A stretch of 64,000 bases of DNA from Limimaricola soesokkakensis (GCF_900172345.1 NZ_FWFY01000001.1:310001-374000); one strand, 5' to 3'. Positions 35,415 through 43,821 are shown, counted from the stretch's first letter. Numbers and translations are program-made. The notes: generated by a model not told the origin, from the letters alone.

Positions 35415-36596
35415 ATGTCGCTTTCCCACGGTCGCCCCTATCTCGCCATTCCCGGCCCCTCCGTCATGCCCGACCGGGTGCTCGCGGCGATGCAGCGCCC
35501 GGCGCCAAACATCTATACCGGCGCGCTGCACGAGATGACCGCGACGCTGTTTCCCGACCTGAAGCGCGCCGCCGGCACCGCGCATCACGCCGCGATCTAC
35601 ATCTCCAACGGCCACGGCATGTGGGAGGCGGCGTTTCTGAACGTGCTGGCGCGGGGCGACCGGATTCTGGCGCTGGTGGCGGGGCATTTCGGCCATGGCT
35701 GGGTCGCCACGGCACGGGCGCTGGGCGCCGAGGTCGAGGTGATAGAGAGCGACGGGGCCGGGCCGGTCGATCCGGACCGGCTCGCCGACCGGCTCCGCGC
35801 CGACCGGAGCCACGAGATCCGTGCCGTCATCTCCTGCCACGTCGACACCGCGACCGGGGTACGCGCCGACATGGCCGGCTACCGCGCCGCGCTCGACGCG
35901 GCGGGACACCCGGCGCTCCTGATGGCCGATTGCATCGCCTCGATGGGCTGCGACCGCTTCGAGATGGACGCGATGGGTGTCGATGTTGCGATCACCGCGA
36001 GCCAGAAGGGGCTGATGACGCCGCCGGGGCTGGGCTTTGCCTTCTTCAACGAGCGGGCGGCCGAAGCCCGGAGACGCGCCGACATGGTCACGCCCTACTG
36101 GGACTGGCGGCCGCGCGCCGCGCCTGAGTTGTATTATCAATACTTCGCGGGCACCGCGCCGACCCATCACCTCTACGCGCTGCGCGCCGCGCTGGACCTG
36201 ATCGTCGAGGAGGGCATCGAGGCGGTCTGGAGCCGGCATGCCCGCCTCGCAAACTCGATCTGGGCGGCTGTGGAGGCATGGGGCCGCGAAGGAGAGATGC
36301 GGCTTGGCGTGCGCTCGGCGGAGGACCGCAGCCACGCCGTGACCTCGATCCATCTGGGCGCACCTGACGCGGACCGGCTGCGCGGCTGGTGCGAGACGGA
36401 AATGGGAGTGACGCTCGGGATCGGGCTGGGACGGACACCGCCCGAGGGCTGGTTCCGTATCGGCCATATGGGCCATGTGAACGCACATATGGTGCTGGGC
36501 GCGCTCGGAACCATCGAGGCGGGGCTCTCCGCCCTGTCGATCCCGCATGGCCCGGGCGGCGTGACGGCGGCGGCCAAGGCGCTGGCCGCCGCCTGA
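35415..36596 (+). CDS. Class V aminotransferase (serine/alanine-glyoxylate type)
   Basis: A 393-residue PLP enzyme. The start PYLAIPGPSVMPDRVLAAM and the cofactor Lys in ITASQKGLMTPPGL (about residue 199) match the serine-glyoxylate or alanine-glyoxylate aminotransferase group. ISCHVDTATGV and DCIASMGCDRFEMDAMGVDV are the PLP-contact strands. The exact amino donor cannot be told. It starts 67 bases after the uncharacterised gene; a 5-base tail separates it from the convergent phaZ. Confidence 0.87.
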   Translation: MSLSHGRPYLAIPGPSVMPDRVLAAMQRPAPNIYTGALHEMTATLFPDLKRAAGTAHHAAIYISNGHGMWEAAFLNVLARGDRILALVAGHFGHGWVATARALGAEVEVIESDGAGPVDPDRLADRLRADRSHEIRAVISCHVDTATGVRADMAGYRAALDAAGHPALLMADCIASMGCDRFEMDAMGVDVAITASQKGLMTPPGLGFAFFNERAAEARRRADMVTPYWDWRPRAAPELYYQYFAGTAPTHHLYALRAALDLIVEEGIEAVWSRHARLANSIWAAVEAWGREGEMRLGVRSAEDRSHAVTSIHLGAPDADRLRGWCETEMGVTLGIGLGRTPPEGWFRIGHMGHVNAHMVLGALGTIEAGLSALSIPHGPGGVTAAAKALAAA

Positions 36597-36600
36597 TCGT

Positions 36601-38307
36601 TCAGTCGTTGGCGGCGCGGGTCGGCTTGCCGGCCTGCGCGGCCTCGGGTTTCGCCTCAACGGGCTTGGCAGCTTCGTCCTTCGGCGCGTCCGGCTTCGAA
36701 GGCTCGGCCTTCGGCGCATCGGCCGCCTGCGGGGCCGCAGCGGGTTTGGCCGGCTCCTGCGCCGGGGTCGCGCTGTTCGAACTCACCAGGGTCGGCTTCG
36801 AAACGGCCGGCTTGGGGGCGGCGGGTTCGCCCGCCGGCTGCTTCGCCACTACCGGTTCGGCGGCTTGGGCCCTCTCCGGCGCCGGCTTTGCCTCACCGGT
36901 CACGGCCTCGGCCCCTTTGACGATGTCCTTCGCGACCTTCGCCTCGGGCTTCGTGGCCTTGGGTTTGCTCGTCTCGGACGGCTTTGCCTTTGCGGCGGCG
37001 GGCTTGGCCCTCCGGGCGGGCTTCGACGGCTGGGCCGGCTTCGGCGATTCGACCTTGGCCGTGTGCTTGCCCGGCGCATCGGAGTTGGCGTCGATGAACT
37101 GAAGTACCAGCGGCCGGATATTCTTGCGCCAGCTCGACCCGGCGAAGATCCCGTAATGCCCAGCGCCGGGCTCCAGATGCGCCGCCTTGCGATCATCGGG
37201 CAGGCCGGTCAGCAGGTCGAGCGCGGCGAGGCACTGGCCCGGGGCCGAGATGTCGTCCTTTTCGCCTTCAACGATCTTCACCGCCACCGAGGTGATCTTG
37301 CCCAGATCGAGCTGGCGACCATCCACGGTGAAGACGTTGCGCGCGATGTCACGCGACTTGAAGACGCGCTCGACGGTCGAGAGATAGAACTCGGCCGTCA
37401 TGTCCATCACGGCGAGGTACTCGTCGTAGAACTGGTTGTGCTTGTCATGCTCGGAGGCCTTGCCATGGGCGGCACGGAAGATCTGGTCGGTGAAGGCCTG
37501 CGCATGGGTGGCGGCGTTCATAGCGATGAAGGAGGCGAGCTGCAACAGCCCAGGATAGACCTCGCGGCCCACGCCCTTGTACTTGAAACCGACCCGCTGG
37601 ATCATCGAATGCTCCAGCTGGCCCATCGTGACGCGGCTGCCGAAATCGGTGACGTCGGTAGCGGCGGCGTCGGGATCCACCGGTCCGCCGATCAGCGTCA
37701 GCGAGCGCGGCTGCGCCTCGGGGTCGTCCTCGGCCAGCATCGCCGTCGCCGCGAGCGTGAGCGGTACCGGCTGGCACACCGCGATCACGTGCAGGTCCGG
37801 ACCGAGATGACGCATGAACTCGGCCACGTATTTGGTGTAGTCCTCGACGTCGAACTTGCCCTTGCTCACCGGGATGTCACGGGCGTTGTGCCAATCGGTG
37901 ATGTGCACGTCGCAATCGGGCAGCAGGCTGATCACCGTCTTGCGCAGGAGGGTGGCGTAGTGGCCGGACATCGGCGCAACCAGCAACACTCGCCTCTTCG
38001 GCGATTTTCTGCCGGGGGTGGTAAAGCGGATCAGGTCGCCGAAGGGGCGCTCGACCAGCGTCTCGACGCGGACGATGTGGTCCTTGCCATCGGGGCCAGT
38101 GATCGAGGGGATGCCCCAGTCAGGCTTGGCCACCATGCGTGCGAAGCTGCGCTCGGTCACGTCGCCCCATGCCTTGAGCAATTGCATCGCCGGGTTGGCG
38201 GTCATTGCCATCGCCGGGTAGTCGCTCATGGCGCGCGCGGTCGCACCCAACCACTGGTTGGTATTGCGCACGCTTTCCATCAGGTCGTAGGTCGGCATAT
38301 ACTTCAT
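36601..38307 (-). CDS. phaZ: Intracellular polyhydroxyalkanoate depolymerase with Lys/Pro/Ala-rich tail
   Basis: A 568-residue protein. Residues 1-413 match intracellular PHB depolymerases, with the catalytic Cys178 in VIAVCQP and a final SSWRKNIRPLVLQFID. The last ~155 residues (414-568) are low-complexity Lys, Pro and Ala with few hydrophobics, much longer than usual for this family. It degrades stored PHB to hydroxybutyrate. GGAGC precedes the ATG. The gene is divergent from phaC. Confidence 0.9.
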   Translation of the reverse strand: MKYMPTYDLMESVRNTNQWLGATARAMSDYPAMAMTANPAMQLLKAWGDVTERSFARMVAKPDWGIPSITGPDGKDHIVRVETLVERPFGDLIRFTTPGRKSPKRRVLLVAPMSGHYATLLRKTVISLLPDCDVHITDWHNARDIPVSKGKFDVEDYTKYVAEFMRHLGPDLHVIAVCQPVPLTLAATAMLAEDDPEAQPRSLTLIGGPVDPDAAATDVTDFGSRVTMGQLEHSMIQRVGFKYKGVGREVYPGLLQLASFIAMNAATHAQAFTDQIFRAAHGKASEHDKHNQFYDEYLAVMDMTAEFYLSTVERVFKSRDIARNVFTVDGRQLDLGKITSVAVKIVEGEKDDISAPGQCLAALDLLTGLPDDRKAAHLEPGAGHYGIFAGSSWRKNIRPLVLQFIDANSDAPGKHTAKVESPKPAQPSKPARRAKPAAAKAKPSETSKPKATKPEAKVAKDIVKGAEAVTGEAKPAPERAQAAEPVVAKQPAGEPAAPKPAVSKPTLVSSNSATPAQEPAKPAAAPQAADAPKAEPSKPDAPKDEAAKPVEAKPEAAQAGKPTRAAND

Positions 38308-38401
38308 AAGGTTGCTCCAGGCAGGGGTCGTAGGTCCGTCGGGGGCCAGCCCCGCCTCGGCGGCACGCGGGGCGCACAGGCCCGCCCCGGCAGGCCGCAT
38401 G

Positions 38402-38413
38402 CTGCGCCTGCAA
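38402..38413. promoter_or_regulatory. Near-consensus PhaR half-palindrome before phaC
   Basis: CTGC-N4-GCAA matches seven of eight positions of the CTGC-N3/4-GCAG element bound by Paracoccus PhaR. It lies in the divergent phaZ-phaC region, 21 bases before the phaC ATG. One mismatch and a single copy make this uncertain. Confidence 0.35.
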
Positions 38414-38433
38414 ACTAGGGCGCGGGAGGGTGT

Positions 38434-40266
38434 ATGACAACTGACGATCACGGCAAGGACGCGGATCAGGGCGAGACCGGTGACGGTTTGGCCACGGGCG
38501 CCAAGGCACGGCTGGAAGCCAATCTGACCCGGATCGAGGAGCTGACGCAGCGGCTCGTCGGCGCGATGGGGCAGGGGCGGCAGGTGCCGCCCAGCCTGCA
38601 GGGGCCGAGCCACGACCTCTACATGAAGGCCGCCGGGACCTACTGGGCCGAGATGATGCGCGACCCGGCCCGGATGATGGAGCACCAGCTCGGCTACTGG
38701 GGCAAGACGCTGAGGCATTACGTCGAGGCGCAGCAGCAGTTGGTGCCCGGCGCGGCCCCCGTTGCCAGCGACAAAAAGGGCGACCGCCGGTTTTCCAACC
38801 CGCTATGGGACACCCACCCCTGGTTCAACTTCATCAAGCAGCAATACCTGACCAATGCCGAGACGGTGCGGATGGCCATCGACTCGATCGAGGGGCTGGA
38901 GCCGCGCGAGAAGAAGCGGCTCGACTACTTCGCGACCCAGATCGTCGACATGTTCAGCCCGACCAATTTTCTCGCCACCAATCCCGACGCGCTGCAAAAG
39001 GCGCTCGAGACGGAAGGCCAGAGCCTGATCGACGGGCTCGAGAACCTGGTCCGCGACCTTGAGGCCAACAAGGGCGACCTCGTCGTGACGCTGGCCGATG
39101 GCAATGCGTTCCGGGTGGGCGAGAACCTCGCTACTACGCCGGGCGAGGTGGTGTTTCGCAACCATCTGTTCGAACTGATCCAGTACGCGCCGCAGACCGA
39201 GGACGTGCACGAGACGCCGGTGGTGCTGTTCCCGCCCTGGATCAACAAGTACTACATCCTCGACCTGAAGCCGCAGAACAGCCTGATCCGCCACGTCGTC
39301 GAGCAGGGCTACACGCTTTTCGTGGTGAGCTGGATCAACCCCGATCCGAGTTATGCCGAGATTGGCATGACCGACTATGTGGAGGACGGCTATCTTCAGG
39401 CGATCGAGACGGTGAAGGAGATCTGCGGCGTCAAGAAAGTCAACGCCGTGGGTTATTGCATCGCCGGGACAACGCTGAGCCTGACGCTGTCGGTGCTCAA
39501 AGCGCGCAAGGACAACTCGGTCAACTCGGCGACCTTCTTCACCACCCTCACCGACTTCTCGGATCAGGGCGAGGTGGGCGTGTTCCTCGACGACGACTTC
39601 GTCGACGGCATCGAGGCGGAGGCGCGCGAGGCGGGCGTGCTCGACAAGTTCTACATGTCGCGCACCTTCTCCTTCCTGCGCGCACGCGATCTGATCTACC
39701 AACCCGCGATCCGCAGCTACATGATGGGCGAGGCGCCCCCTGCCTTCGACCTGCTCTATTGGAACGGCGACGGCACCAACCTGCCGGCGCGCATGGCGGT
39801 CGAGTATCTGCGCGGCCTGTGCCAGCAGGACCTGTTCGCGACCGAGGGCTTCACCGTGGCCGGGCATCTGGCCAAGATCTCGGAAGTGACGGTGCCGGTC
39901 TTCGCGGTCGGATGCGAAAGCGACCACATCGCGGCGTGGGATTCGAGCTGGCGCGGCATTCAGAAGATGGGCTCGAAGGACAAGACCTTCGTGCTGTCGG
40001 GCTCGGGTCATATCGCGGGCATCGTGAACCCGCCTGCCAAGAAGAAATACGGCTACTGGACCAACGACAAACCGGCAAAGACGCCTGAGGAATGGCGCGC
40101 GGCCGCGACCAAGCACGAAGGCTCCTGGTGGCCGGTCTGGATCGAATGGCTGAAGCCGCGATCGGGCGAACTGGTCCCTGCGCGTCAGCCCGGTTCCAAA
40201 GCGCATCCGGCGCTGGGCCCGGCCCCGGGGCGCTACGTGACGGGGGGGCGCCTCGCAGCCGAATAG
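38434..40266 (+). CDS. phaC: Class I polyhydroxyalkanoate synthase
   Basis: A 610-residue enzyme that polymerises 3-hydroxyacyl-CoA into PHA on the granule surface. The catalytic Cys342 is in the lipase-like box GYCIAGTTLS. The Asp and His partners are in VGCESDHIAAWDS and LSGSGHIAGIVNPP. The N-terminal domain includes FNFIKQQYLTNAETVR. Length and motifs indicate the one-subunit class I enzyme rather than PhaEC. It reads towards phaP and phaR. Confidence 0.95.
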   Translation: MTTDDHGKDADQGETGDGLATGAKARLEANLTRIEELTQRLVGAMGQGRQVPPSLQGPSHDLYMKAAGTYWAEMMRDPARMMEHQLGYWGKTLRHYVEAQQQLVPGAAPVASDKKGDRRFSNPLWDTHPWFNFIKQQYLTNAETVRMAIDSIEGLEPREKKRLDYFATQIVDMFSPTNFLATNPDALQKALETEGQSLIDGLENLVRDLEANKGDLVVTLADGNAFRVGENLATTPGEVVFRNHLFELIQYAPQTEDVHETPVVLFPPWINKYYILDLKPQNSLIRHVVEQGYTLFVVSWINPDPSYAEIGMTDYVEDGYLQAIETVKEICGVKKVNAVGYCIAGTTLSLTLSVLKARKDNSVNSATFFTTLTDFSDQGEVGVFLDDDFVDGIEAEAREAGVLDKFYMSRTFSFLRARDLIYQPAIRSYMMGEAPPAFDLLYWNGDGTNLPARMAVEYLRGLCQQDLFATEGFTVAGHLAKISEVTVPVFAVGCESDHIAAWDSSWRGIQKMGSKDKTFVLSGSGHIAGIVNPPAKKKYGYWTNDKPAKTPEEWRAAATKHEGSWWPVWIEWLKPRSGELVPARQPGSKAHPALGPAPGRYVTGGRLAAE

Positions 40267-40296
40267 GGCGCTACCTGCCCTTGGGGAAGTTTTTTG

Positions 40297-40307
40297 CTGC
40301 ACCGCAG
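40297..40307 (+). promoter_or_regulatory. PhaR-type operator 1 upstream of phaP
   Basis: CTGC-ACC-GCAG is an exact CTGC-N3-GCAG element, flanked by T5 on the left and A4 on the right so that the dyad extends further. Its centre is 28 bp upstream of operator 2, nearly three helical turns, as expected for cooperating sites on one DNA face. Confidence 0.72.
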
Positions 40308-40316
40308 AAAAACATC

Positions 40317-40345
40317 TTGAAATGCTGCGGCGCAGCATTCATATT
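40317..40345 (+). promoter_or_regulatory. phaP promoter (-35 TTGAAA, -10 CATATT)
   Basis: TTGAAA (40317-40322) and CATATT (40340-40345) are separated by exactly 17 bases. The start would fall near 40352, giving a leader of about 57 bases before the phasin ATG. Operator 2 fills the spacer. Confidence 0.6.
40321..40339 (+). promoter_or_regulatory. PhaR-type operator 2 inside the phaP promoter
   Basis: AATGCTGC-GGC-GCAGCATT is a perfect dyad with eight-base arms around three bases, containing CTGC-N3-GCAG. It overlaps the -35 and covers the spacer up to the -10, so a bound repressor would exclude RNA polymerase. Confidence 0.78.
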
Positions 40346-40408
40346 CAGCTCATGAGTTCGACAGAGCGGGGCCATGGTGCTGCCGCAGCGACCAGAAAGG
40401 GACTTCTG

Positions 40409-40873
40409 ATGGCCAATACGCAAGACTTCACCGCGATCTTCAAAGACATGATGGGCTCCTTCCCCGTCGACACCAAGAACATGGAAGAGATGTTCAAGAA
40501 CCAATCCGCGCTTGCCGAGAAGCTTTCTGCCGCCAATCTCGAAGCGGCGCAGAAATCGACCGAGCTTTCGGCCAAGTGGGCTCAGGACACGCTCGCCAAG
40601 TTCGGCGAAGTGACCCGCGCCAAGTCGGAGCCCGCCGATTACGCCAAGGCGATGAGCGACTTCGCCTCGTCCTCCGCCGAAGCCGCGTCCGAGCACATGG
40701 CCGCCTTCGCGGAAATCGCGAAGAAGCTGCAGACCGAGACCCTCGAGCTGATGCTTTCGGCCGGCAAGGACATGAGCGACGACATGACCGCTGCCGCCAA
40801 GAAGGCCGGCGCCGATGCTCAGGCCGCGACCCGCAAGGCCTCTTCGCAGACCGCTCAGGCGGCCTCGAAGTAA
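40409..40873 (+). CDS. phaP: Phasin
   Basis: A 154-residue helical protein that coats PHA granules. FTAIFKDMMGSF and the long amphipathic helices (SALAEKLSAANLEAAQKSTE, then AKWAQDTLAKFGEVT) fit the phasin family. The C-terminus is Ala/Lys-rich (AAAKKAGADAQAATRKAS). AAAGGGA precedes the ATG. It lies between phaC and phaR and has its own PhaR-controlled promoter and terminator. Confidence 0.92.
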   Translation: MANTQDFTAIFKDMMGSFPVDTKNMEEMFKNQSALAEKLSAANLEAAQKSTELSAKWAQDTLAKFGEVTRAKSEPADYAKAMSDFASSSAEAASEHMAAFAEIAKKLQTETLELMLSAGKDMSDDMTAAAKKAGADAQAATRKASSQTAQAASK

Positions 40874-40905
40874 GCCGCACTGCGGCGCTCCTCCCACGCC
40901 GCGGC

Positions 40906-40941
40906 GGGCGGGCTGTCATCGACAGCCCGCCCTTTCTTTTT
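40906..40941 (+). terminator. Rho-independent terminator of phaP
   Basis: A 12-bp stem (40906-40917 with 40921-40932) with a three-base loop is followed by TTTCTTTTT. It lies 33 bases after the phasin stop and before the phaR promoter region, so high phaP expression need not run into phaR. Confidence 0.9.
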
Positions 40942-40960
40942 GCGAAACACCGTCCTAGGC

Positions 40961-40980
40961 TTTGCTGCAGTGCATCATGC
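40961..40980 (+). promoter_or_regulatory. TGC-rich candidate PhaR site before phaR
   Basis: CTGCAG (40965-40970) is directly followed by GCAT-C-ATGC (40972-40980), an overlapping TGC-rich dyad, 13 bases before the phaR ATG. Paracoccus PhaR represses its own gene from such TGC-rich DNA; the exact CTGC-N3-GCAG spacing is not met here. Confidence 0.45.
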
Positions 40981-40993
40981 CGGGGGGAAAGAG

Positions 40994-41533
40994 ATGGCCG
41001 AAACCACGAAACCGCTTCTGATCAAGCGATATGCCAGCCGGCGGCTCTACAACACCGAAACCAGCGACTACGTCACGCTCGAGGATATCGCGGGCTTCAT
41101 CCGCGCGGGCCGCGAGGTGCAGATCGTCGATCTCAAATCCGGCGACGACCTGACCCGCCAATACCTGCTGCAGATCATCGCAGAACACGAAAGCCGGGGC
41201 GAAAGCGTGCTGCCGGTCGATGTGCTGACGGATCTGGTGCGCAGCTATACCAGCCAGGCCAGCTCCGTGGTGCCGCAGTTCCTCGCCGCCTCGTTCGAGA
41301 TGCTGCGCGACGGGCAGTCGAAGCTCATGGAGAACATGACCAAGGTTTCGCCGATGGGGCAGATGCCCGGCTTCGAGGCGATGCGCGCACAGCAGCAGGC
41401 CTTCTTCAAGGCGATGACCGGGGGCATGATGGGCTCCACCGGTCCCAAGCCGGAAAAGGAAGACGACAACCTCGACGACATCAAGAAGCAGCTTGCCGAG
41501 CTGCAGTCCAAGCTTTCGAAGATGGGCAAGTAG
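40994..41533 (+). CDS. phaR: PHB-responsive transcriptional repressor PhaR
   Basis: A 179-residue regulator. The N-terminal PHB/PHA accumulation DNA-binding domain reads LIKRYASRRLYNTETSDYVT and EDIAGFIRAGREVQIVDLKS. The middle (TSQASSVVPQFLAASFEMLR) is the PHB-associating part. The C-terminal KEDDNLDDIKKQLAELQSKL is a coiled coil for oligomerisation. In Paracoccus PhaR leaves DNA when it binds nascent PHB, switching on phaP. GGGGGAAAGAG precedes the ATG. Confidence 0.95.
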   Translation: MAETTKPLLIKRYASRRLYNTETSDYVTLEDIAGFIRAGREVQIVDLKSGDDLTRQYLLQIIAEHESRGESVLPVDVLTDLVRSYTSQASSVVPQFLAASFEMLRDGQSKLMENMTKVSPMGQMPGFEAMRAQQQAFFKAMTGGMMGSTGPKPEKEDDNLDDIKKQLAELQSKLSKMGK

Positions 41534-41708
41534 CGTAGCGGGCGGGGTGAGACGACGATCACCCCGGCCAGCGCACTCGCATCCTCCCGGACGCGTGCCC
41601 TTGGCCACGCGACGGGGCAGGTGACCCACCCGCACGGCGAACCGCGATGCAGCGCCACGTGCCCGATCATGATAAGATAGGGCGAGGGAGATCGTGGAGG
41701 GGTGCGCC

Positions 41709-42503
41709 ATGGACGGGATTGTCGCGCGGGCCGAAGCCGAGGCCTACGAGTTGTTCATGGGGCGCTGGAGTCGCCCCGTCGCCGATCGGTTCCTGGATTG
41801 GCTCAAGGCGCCCACCGGAGGCGACTGGATCGATATCGGTGCCGGGACCGGCGTCCTGACCGCCGCGATCCTCGAACGCTCGGCGCCCCGGCACCTGCTT
41901 GCGGTCGAGGGGTCGGAGAGCTTCGTCGCGCATCTGCATCATCGTTTCTCCGACGCCCGCCTCAGCATCGAGCGTGGCGACGCGCTCCAACTGCCATTGC
42001 CGGCGGAGAGTCGCGACGTTGCCGTGTCCGGGCTTTTCGTCAACTTCGCAACATCTATGGAAGCGGCACTGGCCGAGATGCGCCGGGTGCTGCGCCCCGG
42101 CGGCCTGCTGGGGTTCTATGTCTGGGATTACCCCTCCGGCGGCATGGGCATGCTGGATGCGTTTTGGCAGGCGGCCATGTCTGTCGATCCCGAGGCGGAG
42201 CGGTCGTCAGAAAGGCACCGCTTTGCCAAATGCGACTTCGCCGGTCTCGATCGGGCCTGCCGCGCCGTCGGGCTTGAACCGGCGATCGGGCAGATCGACA
42301 CGATGAGCGAGCACGAGGATTTCGAGGCCTACTGGCGTCCCTTCACCCAGGCACCCAGCACGGCGAAGCGGTACCTCGACGGTCTCGACCCCGATGCGCG
42401 GGCGCGGCTGCGCGGCGCGTTGGCGCAGCGGCTCGACCATGGCGGACCGATCCGCCTGCCGGCGCGGGCCTGGTGCGTGAAAGCCCAATTGCCGGACAAA
42501 TAG
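41709..42503 (+). CDS. Class I SAM-dependent methyltransferase
   Basis: A 264-residue methyltransferase. Motif I is WIDIGAGTGVLTAAIL (about 42-57), followed by LAVEGSESFV and the post-motif III region LRPGGLLGFYVWDY. The C-terminal part is specific to an uncharacterised subgroup; the substrate is unknown. GGAGG eight bases before the ATG fixes the start; an upstream GTG in frame is less likely. Confidence 0.85.
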   Translation: MDGIVARAEAEAYELFMGRWSRPVADRFLDWLKAPTGGDWIDIGAGTGVLTAAILERSAPRHLLAVEGSESFVAHLHHRFSDARLSIERGDALQLPLPAESRDVAVSGLFVNFATSMEAALAEMRRVLRPGGLLGFYVWDYPSGGMGMLDAFWQAAMSVDPEAERSSERHRFAKCDFAGLDRACRAVGLEPAIGQIDTMSEHEDFEAYWRPFTQAPSTAKRYLDGLDPDARARLRGALAQRLDHGGPIRLPARAWCVKAQLPDK

Positions 42504-42513
42504 CCTCACATGG

Positions 42514-42540
42514 AAAAAGGGCCGGCGTTGCCGCCGACCC
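42514..42540 (-). terminator. Terminator of the Bax inhibitor-like gene
   Basis: Nine positions pair with one mismatch (42519-42527 with 42532-42540) around a four-base loop; on the minus strand five T follow. It lies 28 bases after the stop of the minus-strand gene. Confidence 0.7.
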
Positions 42541-42567
42541 CTGGATCGATGTCATCTGTCCTGAAAT

Positions 42568-43344
42568 TTATTCGCGATTGCCGAAAAGCTGCAGCAGGAA
42601 CATGAACATGTTGATGAAGTCGAGGTAGAGCTGCAGCGCGCCCATGATGGCGGCCTTGCCCAGCCACTCGCTGTCACCGTGGGCCGCGTGGCTCACGTAG
42701 ATGTTCTTGATGTTCTGCGTGTCATAGGCGGTCAGGCCGGCGAAGATCAGCACGCCCAGCACCGAGATCGCGAAAGCCACCGCCGAGGAGGCGAGGAAGA
42801 TGTTCACGATCGAGGCCACGATCAGGCCGATCACGCCCATGATCAGGAAGGTGCCGAAACCCGACAGGTCCTTCTTCGTGGTATAGCCGTAAAGCGACAG
42901 CCCCGCGAAGGCGATGGCGGTGATCAGGAACACCTGAATGATCGAGACGCCGGTGAAGACGAGGAAGATCGAGCTCAGCGACAGGCCCATCACCGCGGCG
43001 AAGGCGTAGAAGACGACCTGCGCGGTAGCGGCCGACATGCGGTTCATGCCGGCGGAGAAGCCGAAGACGAACAGCAGCGGCGCGAACATGATCAGCCATT
43101 TCAGCGGCGAAGCATAGATCGCGGCGCCGAAGCTGGTCAGATACTTGCCAGTGCCGATCTGCGCGGCCGCGAGCGCCGGGTCGGTCGTGGTCGCCAGACC
43201 CGAAATAGCCCATGCCGCCGCAGCGGTGATCAGCATGCCCACGGACATGGTGCCGTAGACCTTGTTCATGTGGGCGCGAAGCCCTTCGTCGATCCGAGCG
43301 GAGCGGGCCCCGGCCGTCGCGCGGATCGTATTGAATTCAGCCAT
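42568..43344 (-). CDS. Bax inhibitor-1/YccA family membrane protein
   Basis: A 258-residue protein with seven hydrophobic segments beginning near residue 30. The family core VFYAFAAVMGLSLSSIFLVF and the final GALQLYLDFINMFMFLLQLFG are clear. YccA/BI-1 members act as membrane calcium leak channels or modulators of FtsH. It has a long, palindrome-rich upstream region shared with a divergent XRE regulator. Confidence 0.92.
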   Translation of the reverse strand: MAEFNTIRATAGARSARIDEGLRAHMNKVYGTMSVGMLITAAAAWAISGLATTTDPALAAAQIGTGKYLTSFGAAIYASPLKWLIMFAPLLFVFGFSAGMNRMSAATAQVVFYAFAAVMGLSLSSIFLVFTGVSIIQVFLITAIAFAGLSLYGYTTKKDLSGFGTFLIMGVIGLIVASIVNIFLASSAVAFAISVLGVLIFAGLTAYDTQNIKNIYVSHAAHGDSEWLGKAAIMGALQLYLDFINMFMFLLQLFGNRE

Positions 43345-43663
43345 TGAGACCTCCGGTCAGAAGAAAAACTGCTCGGTTCCGATATTGGGGATCGGGCGAC
43401 GCTTTTCAAGCCTGACGCCGTTGGCGCCGCTGTGTGGTAATAAGGGTCGAAGGCCACTGATCGCGGCGCCGATGCGCGCTAGGAAGCGCGGGAACGAGCC
43501 GTGCCGTGGACGGCTTCCCGGGTCAGTTTGGCGGCCCCTGATCGTCAGCGCCCGGTTCAAGACGCGTTCATGGACCGATCCCGCGCTACTCAGCCACGAT
43601 TCGCCAAAGGAAACGCGGGTTTGCTCATCTGTCCTGACCTTCCGGACAGTTTCACTGTCCATT

Positions 43664-43680
43664 TGACCCGGGTCATGACC
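43664..43680. promoter_or_regulatory. Overlapping palindromes upstream of the XRE gene
   Basis: TGACCCGGGTCA (43664-43675) and GGTCATGACC (43671-43680) are both perfect palindromes and share GGTCA. They lie about 50 bp upstream of the likely -10 of the XRE gene. A dimeric regulator could bind either one. Confidence 0.45.
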
Positions 43681-43698
43681 AAAAAGCCATGATGACCT

Positions 43699-43730
43699 TT
43701 GCAACCGATGCGTGTCTAAATGGATATATA
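43699..43730 (+). promoter_or_regulatory. Probable promoter of the XRE regulator
   Basis: TTGCAA (43699-43704) and GATATA (43723-43728) are spaced by 18 bases in the most AT-rich part of the region. The leader would be about 85 bases long and contain a second TTTGCAAC repeat. Confidence 0.42.
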
Positions 43731-43821
43731 CTGATGGGCATGCGTGCCCGAAAAACATTTGCAACGCGCAGCGTCCGGTCGAGTACCGCATTTGGGCGCA
43801 GAAGGTTAAGAAGGACAGCCG

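Larger units (their letters stand above)
43345..43821. other. 477-bp divergent regulatory region
   Basis: No gene is recognisable. It holds a CTGTCC/GGACAG inverted repeat near 43629-43649, the perfect 12-bp palindrome TGACCCGGGTCA (43664-43675) with an overlapping GGTCATGACC, a likely -35/-10 pair near 43699-43728, and a repeated TTTGCAAC (about 43698 and 43757). It must contain promoters for both flanking genes. Confidence 0.6.
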
